Shown: positions 29,285-39,112 of the stretch, piece by piece
How positions within the stretch are numbered: position 1 is the first letter of the stretch
Layout: every line of letters begins with the position of its first letter
Origin: Nematopogon swammerdamellus
Lineage: Eukaryota > Arthropoda > Insecta > Lepidoptera > Adelidae
Assembly: GCA_946902875.1 (NCBI GenBank)
Contig: OX336351.1
Coordinates: 3,469,761 to 3,533,760 of the forward strand
DNA: 64,000 bases
Direction of reading: 5' to 3'
The notes under the pieces: generated by a model
The model's input: only the letters and a program-made list of their open reading frames with translations
Databases searched by the model: none
What the model was told of the DNA's origin: nothing
Translations under genes and position numbers: made by a program

Positions 29285-29647
29285 CATACATACATACATA
29301 TCACACACGCTGAATCCCGACAATCGGGGTAAGCAGAGTAACCGGTGTTGTGCTGCAAGAACTCTGGTAAATTACAGCACAACACCGACCACCACGTTTC
29401 GCAAATTATTCGAACAAGATTCAATCGATCAAGCAGCAAGTAAGGATCGAGGACCCACCTGCTGCATGACTCGGTGGAAGTACCGTGCCAAGGTGAGAGG
29501 TGGCGAACCTGTCGCCCTTTCGCAGGGCATTATGTCCTTATCCCTTAATCGCCTTTTACGACATGCACGGGGAGAGATGCAGTGAGGCTATTCTTTTTAA
29601 GTACCGGCCCCACACAGTACGGTACGGTACGGTACACGGTACGGTGC
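29285..29647 (-). mobile_element. HPR repeat plus (GGTAC)n
   Basis: Full minus-strand HPR from the ACATACATAC tail to AGTACCGGCCCCACAC. The terminal GTACGG has expanded to about five GGTAC units (29617-29647). Confidence 0.85.
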
Positions 29648-29649
29648 TT

Positions 29650-30126
29650 AATTCATCTACCTACCAAATGTCATCCAAATCCGTTCAGCCGTTTTGGGGT
29701 GAAAGTGGAACCAACAAACAAACATCTATACTTTCGCGCTTATATTTAATAGCTTTTACCTGCGGCTCCACTCGCGTGAAATTAATATTTAAAAAGAAGA
29801 AAGTAATTAAGCCCGCTACCGTACCTTTATTTCGGCGCGCGGAACAATTCGGTTTTGTATGAGAGCCACATCTTAGCGTAACCGGAGCTAAATTTTATTT
29901 AGCCTATCATGTGTCACGTATAGTTAAATGTGCCTGTACTAAGTTTCATGGAATTCGGATGATCGGTTTAAGATTTATGGAGGAACATACAATACATACA
30001 GAAAATATTTCTAAAAATCGTCAATTTAGTTTTAGTATCATACAAAGAATCTACAAACGCAATATCTCATAAAACAAAGTAACTTACTCCATGACCATCC
30101 CTTACAGATTTATTATTAGTATTGAT
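29650..30126 (-). mobile_element. HEL repeats, two joined pieces
   Basis: 29650-29748 (CATCCAAATCCGTTCAGCCG, CTTTCGCGCTTATATTTAAT) looks like the opposite end of a related Helitron. 29749-30126 is a HEL copy starting TAGCTTTTACCTGCGG and ending TTATTAGTATTGAT. Confidence 0.75.
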
Positions 30127-30444
30127 TGATGATGATAATTTGATTATAAGTGAGATAATATTATTATTGTTCAGAAATAAAAATTGTGTCCAGCTATGGA
30201 TTAACTCGCACGCGTGTACAGATAGGAGGAGGGTTTAGGAATGAAACTGTCTGTCAGCTTGAGTCGGAAGAGGCTCTCCGTCCTGACAGCTCATCCATCG
30301 AGCCATTCCGATTGTTGGATACTTTTAGTCACTTCCGCTACATCGATTGCGTAAGGTACAGTCGCTAGGCGATACAAACTTATTCACAAATTTTCATGAC
30401 ACATCAAGTTCATACGAGCCACATACAAAACTGGCGTATATTTG
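30127..30444. other. Unassigned
   Basis: No repeat ends or code recognised. Confidence 0.5.
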
Positions 30445-30806
30445 TGAGACTCGGTATCTCAGTGGTGCGGTCGGTCGCCTGTTGTTATGCATTCCTGGGC
30501 GCGGTCAGTACTTGGATGGGTGGCCGCTCGACCGTTGTAGGCTGATTCGTGCTTCATTCTACGATAAACTATAGGTTACTTCCCTTCTTACCTTACTAGG
30601 TGTTACGGTTTATCGCGCCCGGTTTGGTACCACCGCACTGAATGAAACGTCGGTCGAAACGGCTATGTAAATAGTTTTCCGTTCAGTTCAGTGTAGCCGA
30701 CATGAAATGAAGGGAAGCAATTGCACCTAGGTCACCCGGTGTTATAGGCTGACATCACGGATGTTGTGGGTGATGTAGCCAACCGTGTCAGTTTCCAGAA
30801 AAAAAT
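30445..30806 (+). mobile_element. S5 SINE, full, diverged
   Basis: GAGACTCGGTATCTCAGTGG head, GGCGCGGTCAGTACTTGG 5S part, core and tail ending CAGTTTCCAGAAAAAAA. Confidence 0.85.
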
Positions 30807-31051
30807 TTAGAGAACAACAATAAAACTTGGTAACACTTTCCTTCGCTAAATTTGACACGCCAACCCCGCCTCTATTTATTTTTACCCGACCGCCTCAGAA
30901 GGAGAGTAATGTTTTTGAGTGTATGTATGTTCATGTTAACGGCTTGATGGATTTTAACATATTTTATTATGTGCCGTTAGATTCGTCTTAATTTTTGGAG
31001 TGTCATCGGCTACCCAGTCGGGGACCCTTTTTTTATTTTTAATATAAAAAT

Positions 31052-31376
31052 TGTACCGTGTGGGGCCGGTACCTAAAAATAATATCCCCACTGCATCTCT
31101 CCCCATGCATGTCGTAAAAGGCGACTAAGGAATAAGGACAAGATGCCGTGCTAAAGGATGACGGGCTCGCCACCTCTCACCTTAGCACGGTACTTCCACC
31201 GAGTCACGCAGCAGGTGGGTCTTCGTACCTTACTTGCTGCTTGATCGATTGAATCTTGTTCGAATACTTTGCGAAACGTGGTGGTCGGTGTTGTGCTGTA
31301 ATTTACCAGAGTTCTTGCAGCACAACACCGATTACTCTGCTTACCCCGATGGTCGGGATTCAGCGTGTAGTATGTA
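31052..31376 (+). mobile_element. HPR repeat, full
   Basis: TTGTACCGTGTGGGGCCGG to GGGATTCAGCGTGTAG, with the hairpin GGTGTTGTGCTGTAAT..TGCAGCACAACACC. Confidence 0.9.
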
Positions 31377-31392
31377 TTCCTATATTCCTATA

Positions 31393-31597
31393 ACCAACGA
31401 GCCCAAATATGGTGGATTTATCATATGTGGTTTAGGAGTTCCTATGGCTTCATTCCGGCTCCATCATCAGGACCCTGGACATCATATATGACAAGGGTAC
31501 TTGCGAAGACAAATCCAACGAGCCCAAACACGATGGGCTTTTCATGTGTACTTTAGGAGTTCCTATGCCTTCCTTCCGGCTCCATCATCAGACCCCA
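31393..31597 (+). repeat. 122-bp direct repeat, about 1.7 copies
   Basis: CCAACGAGCCCAAA..TGG to TTTAGGAGTTCCTATG.CTTC, then CGGCTCCATCATCAG occurs twice. It may be the internal repeat of an unknown element. Confidence 0.8.
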
Positions 31598-32339
31598 ACT
31601 AACCTTTTCCTTATCCCGACTTTCTCGTGTCGCTCAGCGACCATATTTTTTTCGAATTCCGTAGATTCATTTCCAATGTGCTCGATAGTCGTGTGAGGCA
31701 CGAAATCTGTGAATTTATTTTTTCAAAAAGGTTGAGCTACAGGGCAAACCCTTAAGCCGATCGTCTTTCTTTTGGGCTCAAATTGTAGCTGACTAATTTT
31801 CCACAGTATTTTTTCTCAAATTTTTGATATCATTCTTCGTTTCTAAAATATCGAGCACCAAAATCAAAAATTCAGATTTTTTTTTTTTACTATTTCGGCC
31901 ATAACTTTTTTATTTTTTTACTTTCTCGAATAATTATTTTTGCACCTTACAGCTCTCATGAATACGCGTCTTTTGAACCTTTTTTGAATATCATATCTTC
32001 ACAACTCTCCGAGATATAAGGGGATCGCACTTTTTCGTGAAATCGGGGCCTATACTGGAACGAACGAAAAGACATTTTCAATGTCAAAATTGCTACTAAC
32101 ACTGGCAAGCGACTGGTGTTACCGCATTAGCGTGCAGAGCGGCGGGGTGTGGGCAAGCGGACGGTGGATGATGTAACTCTGAGGAAATGGCGCTAACTCG
32201 AGGAATGACGGATGGCCGAAAGGAAGACGCCGCCGGCTCAGTGAAATTGGACAACGTATTATTGATTGAGTGCGTGTGACATGAGATCTCGGACAAAGGG
32301 CAGAGGGATGATTGGACAATAAACTAGTCAGTATGAATA
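31598..32339. other. Unassigned, T-rich then GC-mixed
   Basis: 31660-32050 is T-rich and open in no long frame. 32095-32340 has overlapping minus frames of 66 and 91 codons without motifs. No element end seen. Confidence 0.45.
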
Positions 32340-32400
32340 AAAATCGGCTAAGTGCGAATCGAACTCGCGCACCGAGGGTTCCGTACCACCGCATAATATA
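32340..32400 (-). mobile_element. GCR fragment (right end)
   Basis: AAATCGGCTAAGTGCGAATC-GAACTCGCGCACCGAGGG, then GTTCCGTA. Confidence 0.7.
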
Positions 32401-32445
32401 TTATTATTTGTAATTTTACTTTAGAGTTTGCACTATAATCTCAGC

Positions 32446-32705
32446 AACACCGGGTGAACTTGGTGCCACGTCAGTGCTTCCCTTCGGTCGTGCCGGCTAC
32501 ACTGAACTGGACGGAAAACACAAACTATTTACATAGCCGTTTCGACCGACCTTTCATCAGTGCGATGGTACCAACCCGGGCGGGTTAAACCCTACCACCT
32601 AGTAATATAAGAAGGGAGTCATATCCCTTAGTCGCCTTTTACGACATACACGGGGAGAGATGCAGCGGGGCTATTCTTTTAAAGTACCAGGCCCACACGG
32701 TACTA
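32446..32705 (-). mobile_element. SX chimeric SINE
   Basis: Minus strand starts with the HPR head (ACCGTGTGGGCCTGGTAC, GCCCCGCTGCATCTC, GTCGTAAAAGGCGACTAAGG), crosses the joint GATATGACTCCCTTCTTA and continues as S5 core and tail domain. The last about 60 bp of the tail are missing. Confidence 0.85.
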
Positions 32706-33089
32706 TGTGTAGACTTAGTAATCCGGTACGGAATCCTAAAACCACTGTATAACTGCTTTATAATTTCTGAGAAAAAGTTCGATGGCCATGGCAACCAAAA
32801 AATTTCAATATTGCAAAGAGGCTTTTGTTTGCGTTCCCAGGTTCCGCAGTCGGCGACTCGAGCCCAGCAACCATAAAGTTAAAAAATGTAAAAAATTCAA
32901 AACGTAATCTCCAAAAGGTATATTCAGCTGTAACGAATAACTAAAAAGCGCAACATGAACGAGTTTGTGAGATGAAAATTTGCGAATATTTTTCAAAAGC
33001 ATTGTGTAAAGGCAGCCGCTGAATATTTTTCTTTCCACTCAAGTCACTCCGGTGACAAAGAATATAAAAAAAATGTATGGATCCTAAGG
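32706..33089. other. Unassigned
   Basis: No repeat recognised. The 77-codon minus frame (32805-33038) has no motif. 33082-33089 is the left target duplication of the hAT element that follows. Confidence 0.5.
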
Positions 33090-33244
33090 CAGCGGTTCCC
33101 AAATAGCGGTACGTCTACCCCCAGGGGTACGCAGGCTCAAGAGAAGGAGTACGCGTGTGCGCCCTCTACAACCTTAAGTAAAGAGACAGGGTCCCACTTA
33201 TCTCATTAGTGAAAATTGTCTCCAATGGTTGAGTGGGGCCTATT

Positions 33245-33379
33245 TCGTATTTAAGGCTCCTGTCAGGCCGGCATGGAATTCACAATCCCCGTGCATCACA
33301 AAATGTCATGGGCATCGTTAGACACCTACTTGTAGGTGAAAAAATGCCACAGGTCGCGCTATCAATAAAAAAAAAGTAT
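33245..33379 (+). pseudogene. WNL LINE 3' end fragment
   Basis: CTCCTGTCAGGCCGGCATGG, then GGGCATCGTTAGACACCTAC and GCGCTATCAATAAAAAAAA. Only the last codons (SGRHGIHNPRASQN) remain. Confidence 0.75.
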
Positions 33380-33477
33380 ATTGTGACTAATAAGTCGATA
33401 TTAGGACCTAATACATAATCCGGCTATTACATTATTTATATTAGACAATAAAAGAAGAATTTATATTAAAACTAAAC

Positions 33478-33788
33478 TATGTTAAAAAATAATTATAATA
33501 AAACAAACTATAAATTAAATACTATTATTACAATTAAACAAATGAAGAAAAAGGAGGGTTGCACCGGTTGAACGTCGAGGGTGCGGTGGGAGTGCTATGC
33601 AAGGAGGTAAATCTCCTCCAGTTCATCTTAAAAAATAATTATAATAAAACAAACTATAAATTAAATACTATTACAATTAAGGCAGTGACTATTTATACGG
33701 GTACTGGATAAATAATTTAATAATAAATTATTTGTACGGTACCCGTATGAATTTAAGCAGCCTAGAATTAAACAAATGAAGAAAAAGC
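33478..33788. repeat. Local direct repeat, one copy carrying an insertion
   Basis: GTTAAAAAATAATTATAAT..ACTATAAATTAAATACTATT..ACAATTAAACAAATGAAG at 33480-33548 recurs at 33627-33680 plus 33766-33785. The second copy is split by the 85-bp insertion at 33681-33765. Confidence 0.85.
33681..33765. mobile_element. 85-bp MITE with empty site nearby
   Basis: GGCAGTGAC...GCAGCCTAG with inner inverted ATACGGGTAC / GTACCCGTAT and AAATAATTT / AAATTATTT. AATTAA on both sides is a 6-bp target duplication; the neighbouring repeat copy keeps the uninterrupted ACAATTAAACAA. Confidence 0.85.
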
Positions 33789-33849
33789 AAATTATTACAT
33801 TATGTAAAAATAACAACCTTATTAAAATTGTTTTATTTCAACATTTTAC

Positions 33850-34144
33850 CAGGCCTCACGCACTCTATTACTTGCGCGCGCTAACGACCTACCGCCCGAC
33901 CACGGGCCGCCCGGTGAGCCTAATTCAGTGGAAATTCGTCAGCCGCGCGTAGCATACCTACACGCGCGCCCACGCAACTGCGCGCAGCTGCAAAGCAATA
34001 ATCACTTTACACTCTATCGTTTAGGTACATTTTCGCACGCAGCGATGGGCGACGTGAAGCATTAAGCTATTATGGTCGTAGGTAAGGAACTTTTTCTATG
34101 GAGAGATTTATGTGTTACGAAGTAACTATTAAATAATCTGTGAT
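33850..34144 (+). mobile_element. CGR repeat, full, nested in hAT
   Basis: CAGGCCTCACGCACTCTATT, CGCGCGCTAACGACCTACCG, CTGCGCGCAGCTGCAAAGC, AGCGATGGGCGACGTGAAG, GTTACGAAGTAACTATTAAA, TAATCTGTG. Class unknown; CpG-rich first half. Confidence 0.8.
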
Positions 34145-34220
34145 TTTACTCAGGAGTACCTTAGTCTCCAAAAATTCGCTAAGGGGTACCGACCGATTCA
34201 AATATAATTGGGAAGCCCTG

Positions 34221-34461
34221 TCCTAAGGGAATCGCTGAAAGCGAAAAACCGGCTGAGTTGAGCTGAAATCTTGCTGGATGTGTTTCATAACGCATTGTTT
34301 AAAATTTGCCGCCGCCTGGAAAAATTGCGAAATCATCTGGACTTCAAGCATCTTGCAAAAAGAGAGACCAGATTTGCAGTTTTCGAGTAAGTATGGTCAA
34401 AACATTGCGGGCGGGAATATTTTCTTGAATGTTTCTAGAAATATTAACTGTTTTTGTGTTT
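34221..34461. other. Unassigned
   Basis: No repeat recognised. The 63-codon plus frame at 34278 has no motif. Confidence 0.5.
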
Positions 34462-34713
34462 ATAGATAGCGTTACATATGGCGCCCAGCCACCTAAGACT
34501 CCCATGGATATTCGGTCTTATGCCGGGGTTGCGAATGCCATGCCGGCCCGACAGGTGCCTGTTCACGCCTATCTTGAAGGACCCGAGACTATATTTGGGG
34601 GGAAATATGTGAGCAGGGAGAGCGTTCCAGAGTTTGTGCAGTTCTATGGAGGAAAGATCTGCAGAACCGATTGGTACGCAACCGCAGTAAGTCCAGCATA
34701 TATACATACATAG
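34462..34713 (-). pseudogene. WNL LINE reverse transcriptase C-terminus, frameshifted
   Basis: Minus strand: LRTNRFCRSFLHRTAQ, then after a shift near 34632 KLWNALPAHIFPPKYSLG and SFKIGVNRHLSGRHGIRNP. The A-tail is lacking. Confidence 0.8.
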
Positions 34714-34975
34714 CGTCACGCATCTTTTCCAGTGGGGTAGGCTCTTGCCCCTTACTAGGTAGGCTCAAATGGTAGCCGACTGGGTTGCTACCACTGTATT
34801 GGATGTAAGATAGCCGCATAGCAGCCTGTGTTGTCCTCTTGTCCAGTATATCCTGCAATCCAGGGAAGTCTCCGGTATGGCACCTACCTTCTCGGAGGTG
34901 ATATTGGCAGGTCGGAGCATGTACTTTGGCCCCTCCGACTACACGCATACCGGATTACATATAAAAAAAAGGCAT
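34705..34975 (+). mobile_element. ST SINE, core to tail
   Basis: GGGTAGGCTC, CCCCTTACTAGGTAGGC, GCCGACTGGGTTGC, GATGTAAGATAGCCGC, TCTCCGGTATGGCACC, ATACCGGATTACATATAAAA. Confidence 0.85.
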
Positions 34976-35060
34976 TCTGTATTTGTATTTGTACACCTCT
35001 GCCGCCTCTTCCACTCTCATAATGTTCTTCATACACGCTCGTCAGCTATGGGTACTGACC
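34976..35060 (-). pseudogene. LINE fragment, as at 20025-20080
   Basis: Minus-strand GTGTATGAAGAACATTATGA-GAGTGGAAGAGGCGGCAGAG matches the plus strand at 20035-20075. Confidence 0.65.
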
Positions 35061-35479
35061 ATGTTTTGAAAACATTTTGTATGCCTGCTTTGTATGCCAG
35101 GGGTGCAACAATTGCCAATGCTGTCCATCTGCCCTCTGTGACCATAGAAACACGCAGATGTGCACTCCGCGCCTCCGCCGCGGGCGGCGTTGGGGCGAGG
35201 TGCGGGACGCACAGGGATTTGCTCTTTAAATATTTGAACAGAACTCCCGCTGAATATGTGATGTGATTATTGTTCACGTAGCCGCGGGCCGGCCGGTCCG
35301 TGTCCGCCCGTCCGTTCGCCTCGGGTCTGTTCGTCCGTCCGTCCGTTCGGTCAATTCACACAGGGGATCATTTTGGCGTCTCATGGGCATTTTCTTCACC
35401 TCTCTAGTCAAGTCTCGTTCAACAGTTATTTGACAGTCAATTTCTCATACATTCGACAGGAGTTTCATCTGTCATTTTT
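35061..35479. other. GC-rich unassigned stretch
   Basis: 35155-35350 is CpG-rich and pyrimidine-skewed (GCCGCGGGCGGCG, GTCCGTCCGTCC). A 129-codon plus frame (34877-35266) begins inside the ST copy and has no motif. Confidence 0.45.
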
Positions 35480-35870
35480 CTTCAGTCCTCCCGGCCTTCA
35501 GCGATACGGAACCACTGATCGCCTCCGACCCGACGTATGCCAACGAGTACCGTATGGGACCGGTACTTTAAAAGAATAGCCCCACTGCGTCTCTCCCCGT
35601 GTATGTCGTAAAAGGCGACTAAGGGATATGACTCCCTTTTTATATTACTAGGTGGTAGGGTTTAACCCGCCCGGGTTGGTACCACCGCACTCACTGAAAG
35701 GTCGGTCGAAACGGCTATGTAAATAGTTTGTGTTTTCCGTCCAGTTCAGTGTAGCCGGCACGACCGAAGGGAAGTACTGACGTGGCACCAAGTTCATCCG
35801 GTGTTATGGGCTGACTTCACGGATGTTGTAGGTGATGTAGCCAACCGTGTCAGTTTCCATAAAAAGAAAA
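35480..35870 (+). mobile_element. SX chimeric SINE, full, next to an RTE-like scrap
   Basis: 35480-35540 is a minus-strand RTE-like scrap (CCCGGCCTTCAGCGATACGG). 35548-35870 is the complete SX: HPR head (ACCGTATGGGACCGGTACTT to AAAGGCGACTAAGGGATATG), joint (ACTCCCTTTTTATATTACTA), S5 core and tail to CAGTTTCCATAAAAAG. Confidence 0.9.
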
Positions 35871-36027
35871 TGTAATGTCGCCGTCCCACCTGGCGGGCGG
35901 TCGTCCCGCACTCCCGTTCCTTGTCCACGGCCGCCAATGTACTCGCAGTATAGACGTTTACTACCATCGTCTCGTCGTCGTCTCACGTGCGGCCCACTGC
36001 CATCTAAGCTTAGCCACCAGATTTGTC

Positions 36028-36143
36028 GGGTGGCCGAATGGTCTGGGCGTCGGCTTCTCTTGCGAGAGGTCCGAGGTTCGAATCCAACCGGCGTGTACCA
36101 ATGAGTTTTTTATCAGATTGGAAAAAAAAATGTATGTGCATAC
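36028..36143 (+). mobile_element. ST SINE head, cut by a hAT insertion
   Basis: tRNA-like: CGGGTGGCCGAATGGTCTGG (A-box) and GAGGTTCGAATCC (B-box), in the style of a long-variable-arm tRNA (Leu/Ser type), then ACCAATGAGTTTTTTATCAG and TATGTGCATAC. The body is missing beyond the insertion. Confidence 0.85.
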
Positions 36144-36796
36144 CAGGGATGTTGCGGATATTCGCATCCGCATCCGTAAATGCGGAGCATCCGCATTGAT
36201 TTTGACATCCGCATCTGCATTCGCATCCGCAGTAAATCAATGCGGAACTCATGCGGATGCGGATGTAGTGCAGGTTGAGACTTGAATGAAATTGGGCGGA
36301 GTCCGCGAGTGGCGCGCGCTGCAATTGACCAATAGGAAGGTAATATGCTGTGCGACGGTGCAGTGCAGTGCTGACGACTTTGTTTTTCATTATTATTGCG
36401 TCATTTCATTCCGTCACGTTTCGTGTATGCATGCGTGTCTAAACACGCGCGACGACGCGTCTTCTAAGTTGAATTTCCGACTCGAGTATTCCACTTCCAC
36501 TGTATATAGTGCGGCGAAATATAGTGTCGCAGAAGTGAATGTCTGAAAAGGCAGCCAAGTTACTTTTCATTAAATACAATAGCCCAATCTTGAAATTTTC
36601 TTACTAAAAATTTATTGATCAATAAAAGATATTAAAAGCATAATCTCTTTTATTCAAGGACTTAAACTAACCGGCTCTTCAAGCAATCTTGTTAACATCC
36701 GCATCCTCATCCGCATCCGCGGATGTGAGCGTCCAAAAATCCGCATCTGCATCCGTATCCGCGGATGTCAAATAAATCGCATCCGCAACATCCCTG
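36144..36796. mobile_element. hAT-type element, 653 bp, GCGGAT-rich
   Basis: Ends CAGGGATGTTGCGGAT and ATCCGCAACATCCCTG, exact 8-bp duplication GTGCATAC (36136-36143, 36797-36804). Both subterminal regions are dense in ATCCGCATCCGC / GCGGATGCGGAT. The centre (36280-36560) is a unique segment with an 86-codon plus frame of no known family. Confidence 0.9.
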
Positions 36797-36807
36797 GTGC
36801 ATACCTT

Positions 36808-37101
36808 GACGATGGCACTATACACCAGATATAGGTAATGTACTCGTAAATAGGCAGAGTGGTCAGATTCTTCAGTATTCATGTTTATGCTGTAAATATT
36901 AATGTTCTTGTGGGCGGCAGTATCTATGAGTTAATTATTTATAAGTTACTATAATACTTATAAGGTACTAACAAAACTTTGTGACTTGCAAAGTTTGTTT
37001 GTCAGTTCTTCTTCGCATTTGAATTTAGAACTGGCGGAATTTTCGACATGCCCAAGCTTGGGTTACCTACCTATGGATGAAATTATACAATAAACAATAA
37101 A
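36808..37101 (+). mobile_element. RC repeat, full, uninterrupted
   Basis: GATGGCACTATACACCAG, GTGGTCAGATTCTTCAGTAT, GTTCTTCTTCGCATTTGAAT, GGTTACCTACCTATGGATG, then an AATTATACAATAAACAATAA tail. Confidence 0.8.
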
Positions 37102-37460
37102 CCCACTGCACGAAGTAACTATTAAGTAATCTGTGCCACTGGTCCACCACCGGGTTAACTGGAGGAAATTGCCTAAGGCAATAAGCCCTCCATTCTCACA
37201 CACTAAGGGGCATGTCCATAAAAGAAAAAGAAATAAAACTGAGGAATAAAATGAGAACTACAAAATCTGGCTACGAATGCATTCTCATACAATGTATGAG
37301 ATTAACTTTGTTGAAATCTCCGCTGAATGCTTTCGCACACAGCTCATGTCGGTGGGTCACGTCCGTAGCGCTTTCGTTGTGCTATCACATTGTATGTCCC
37401 GTGAAATATTATTTCCGGAAATTTTGAGAGAACACTCGCGCAGCACTTTATGGCGTTTTT
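37102..37460. other. CGR right-end scrap, LINE-tail scrap and unassigned sequence
   Basis: 37109-37135 is the CGR right end (CGAAGTAACTATTAAGTAAT). 37148-37200 (GGTTAACTGGAGGAAATTGC, AGGCAATAAGCCCTCC) resembles the LINE 3' ends at 44860 and 45790. 37210-37460 is unrecognised. Confidence 0.5.
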
Positions 37461-37735
37461 AAGGCTTCGTATCCGTCGCACGGAACCCTATTACTAACCC
37501 TACCACAGATTAAGTAATAGTTACTTCGTACCCTACGCCGTCTGTCTGTCTGTCTGTCCGTCTGTCTGAGGGCTGCATCTCTTGAACCGTAATAGGTAGT
37601 CCGTTGAAATTTTCACAGAATATGTGTTATTTATATCGGCAATAATACTAAAAATAAGAAAAAGTTAAAAAAAATACGGGGGTCCCCATACAAGAAACTA
37701 AAAAGTGTATGCACGCCATCTACCGAAAATAGTAT
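37461..37735 (+). mobile_element. GCR repeat, left half
   Basis: CTTCGTATCCGTCGCACGG, CCGTCTGTCTGTCTGTCCG, TTGAACCGTAATAGGTAG, ACTAAAAAGTGTATGCACG. Confidence 0.8.
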
Positions 37736-37736
37736 G

Positions 37737-38012
37737 AACCGTGGTTCGGATTCCACGTTAAACTGTAGGTCCCTTCCCTTCTTACCTTACTATAATAGGT
37801 GATACGATTTAATCCGTCCGGGTTGGTACCGCCGCACTGTATGAAAGGTCGGTTAAAACAAACTATTTGAATATTTCGTGTTTTCCGTCCAGTTCAGTGC
37901 AGACGGCACGGCCGAAGTGAAGCACTGACATGGCACCTAGTTCAGCAAGGTGTTATGGGCTGACATCACGGATGTAGTAGGTGATGTAGCCAACCGTGTC
38001 AGATTCCATAAA
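37737..38012 (+). mobile_element. S5 SINE, core to tail
   Basis: ACCGTGGTTCGGATTCCACG to CAGATTCCATAAAAGAAAA; no head or 5S part. Confidence 0.8.
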
Positions 38013-38339
38013 AGAAAATCTAATAATAATTAAGCGGGGCGTGTATTCAGAAAGTCAACCTGTATATCTCTCATTATTTTGTCATTTTCCTTGCCACGAA
38101 ACAGTCGCGACAACCTACAAACAGTATATACATAAGTCGACTTTGGAGTTAGGCGTAAAACTCGAAATTACAACTCTAACTACAAACTAATCAAATGTTG
38201 GGCGCAAAGTTTGAAAAGGGCGAATACCGGATTCAATAAGTAGTTTTTGCTTAATTTTCTAACTCACAGTAACTCGAAATTAACTTCGGAACTAATGAAA
38301 TTATATTCGTAAAGTTATGAAAGTGTCAAATCGCATAAT
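38013..38339. other. Unassigned
   Basis: No repeat or code recognised. Confidence 0.5.
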
Positions 38340-38878
38340 AATTAGGGTTCCGTATCAGGTAAGGGACCCTATTACTAAGCCTACGCCGTCTGTCTGTCTG
38401 TCTGTCCGTCCGTCCGTCTGTCAGACCGAGGGCTGAATCGCTTGAACCGGAATAGGTAGCGCGTTGAAATTTTCACAAAAAATGTGTTATTATTATTATG
38501 GACGATATAACAACAAATAATAAAAATAAGAAAAAGTAAAAAAATCACGGGGATTCCCATAGAAGAAACCAAAAAGTGTATGCGCGCGCGCCATCTACCG
38601 AATAGATTATGAACATACGCCGTTATGGCGGGGGCACGAACAAACCAAGGTTATACTCAAATAGGGCGGAGAGTCCCCGCCAACACTAATATATTTAGAA
38701 GGTCACATTCGTGCCCCCGCGATAACGGCGTATGATTATGAAGCATGACATTAACTAATATAAAGCATTTCATAACAGGCCATTTAGATGGCGTGAGTAG
38801 CGCTGGCCGTGACATGGCGATCGGGACCCTCGGTGCGCGAGTTCGCCTCGCACTTGGCCGGTTTTTTTTTTTGCATAT
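38340..38878 (+). mobile_element. GCR repeat, full, split by a tiny MITE
   Basis: AGGGTTCCGTATCAGG at left, (GTCT)n at 38388-38420, CATCTACCGAATAGATTATG, then after the insertion ATGAAGCATGACATTAAC and CTCGGTGCGCGAGTTCG, ending CACTTGGCCGGTTTTTT. Confidence 0.85.
38614..38734. mobile_element. 121-bp hAT-type mini-MITE
   Basis: 27-bp arms CATACGCCGTTATGGCGGGG-GCACGAA and near-inverse. Exact 8-bp duplication ATTATGAA (38606-38613, 38735-38742). Confidence 0.85.
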
Positions 38879-38939
38879 TCGGGTAAGATTAAACACTCAT
38901 ATTTATTTGTTTCACATTATATTAGATAGTTTTATTAGC

Positions 38940-39112
38940 AAAGCAGTCGGTGTTGTGCAGCATAACACCGACCACCACGTTTAGCAAAATGTATTATAAA
39001 TGTAGTATACTGTAAGGGAAGCACTGACGTGGCACCAAGTTCACCCGGTGTTATGGGCTGACATCACGGATGTTGTAGGTGATGTAGCCAACCGTGTCAG
39101 TTTCCATAAAAA
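38940..39112. mobile_element. HPR hairpin scrap and S5 tail
   Basis: 38940-38996 is a minus-strand HPR scrap (GCAGTCGGTGTTGTGC, ACCGACCACCACGTTTAGC). 39015-39112 is the plus-strand S5 tail domain (GAAGCACTGACGTGGCACC to CAGTTTCCATAAAAAAAA). Confidence 0.75.

Larger units (their letters stand above)
33090..34220. mobile_element. hAT-type element with nested insertions
   Basis: Left end CAGCGGTTCCCAAATAGCGG, right end AATTGGGAAGCCCTG, flanked by the exact 8-bp duplication TCCTAAGG (33082-33089, 34221-34228). GGGGTACG blocks near both ends (33122, 34182) are inverted. Of the 1131 bp, a WNL fragment, an 85-bp insertion and a CGR copy are foreign. No transposase code remains. Confidence 0.85.

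Noticed and set aside
34877..35266. 129-codon gene
   Set aside because: It begins inside an ST SINE and runs through a LINE scrap and GC-rich DNA.
35340..35580. Viral or polydnavirus-derived segment
   Set aside because: No viral protein motif or segment-end signature seen here or elsewhere in the window.
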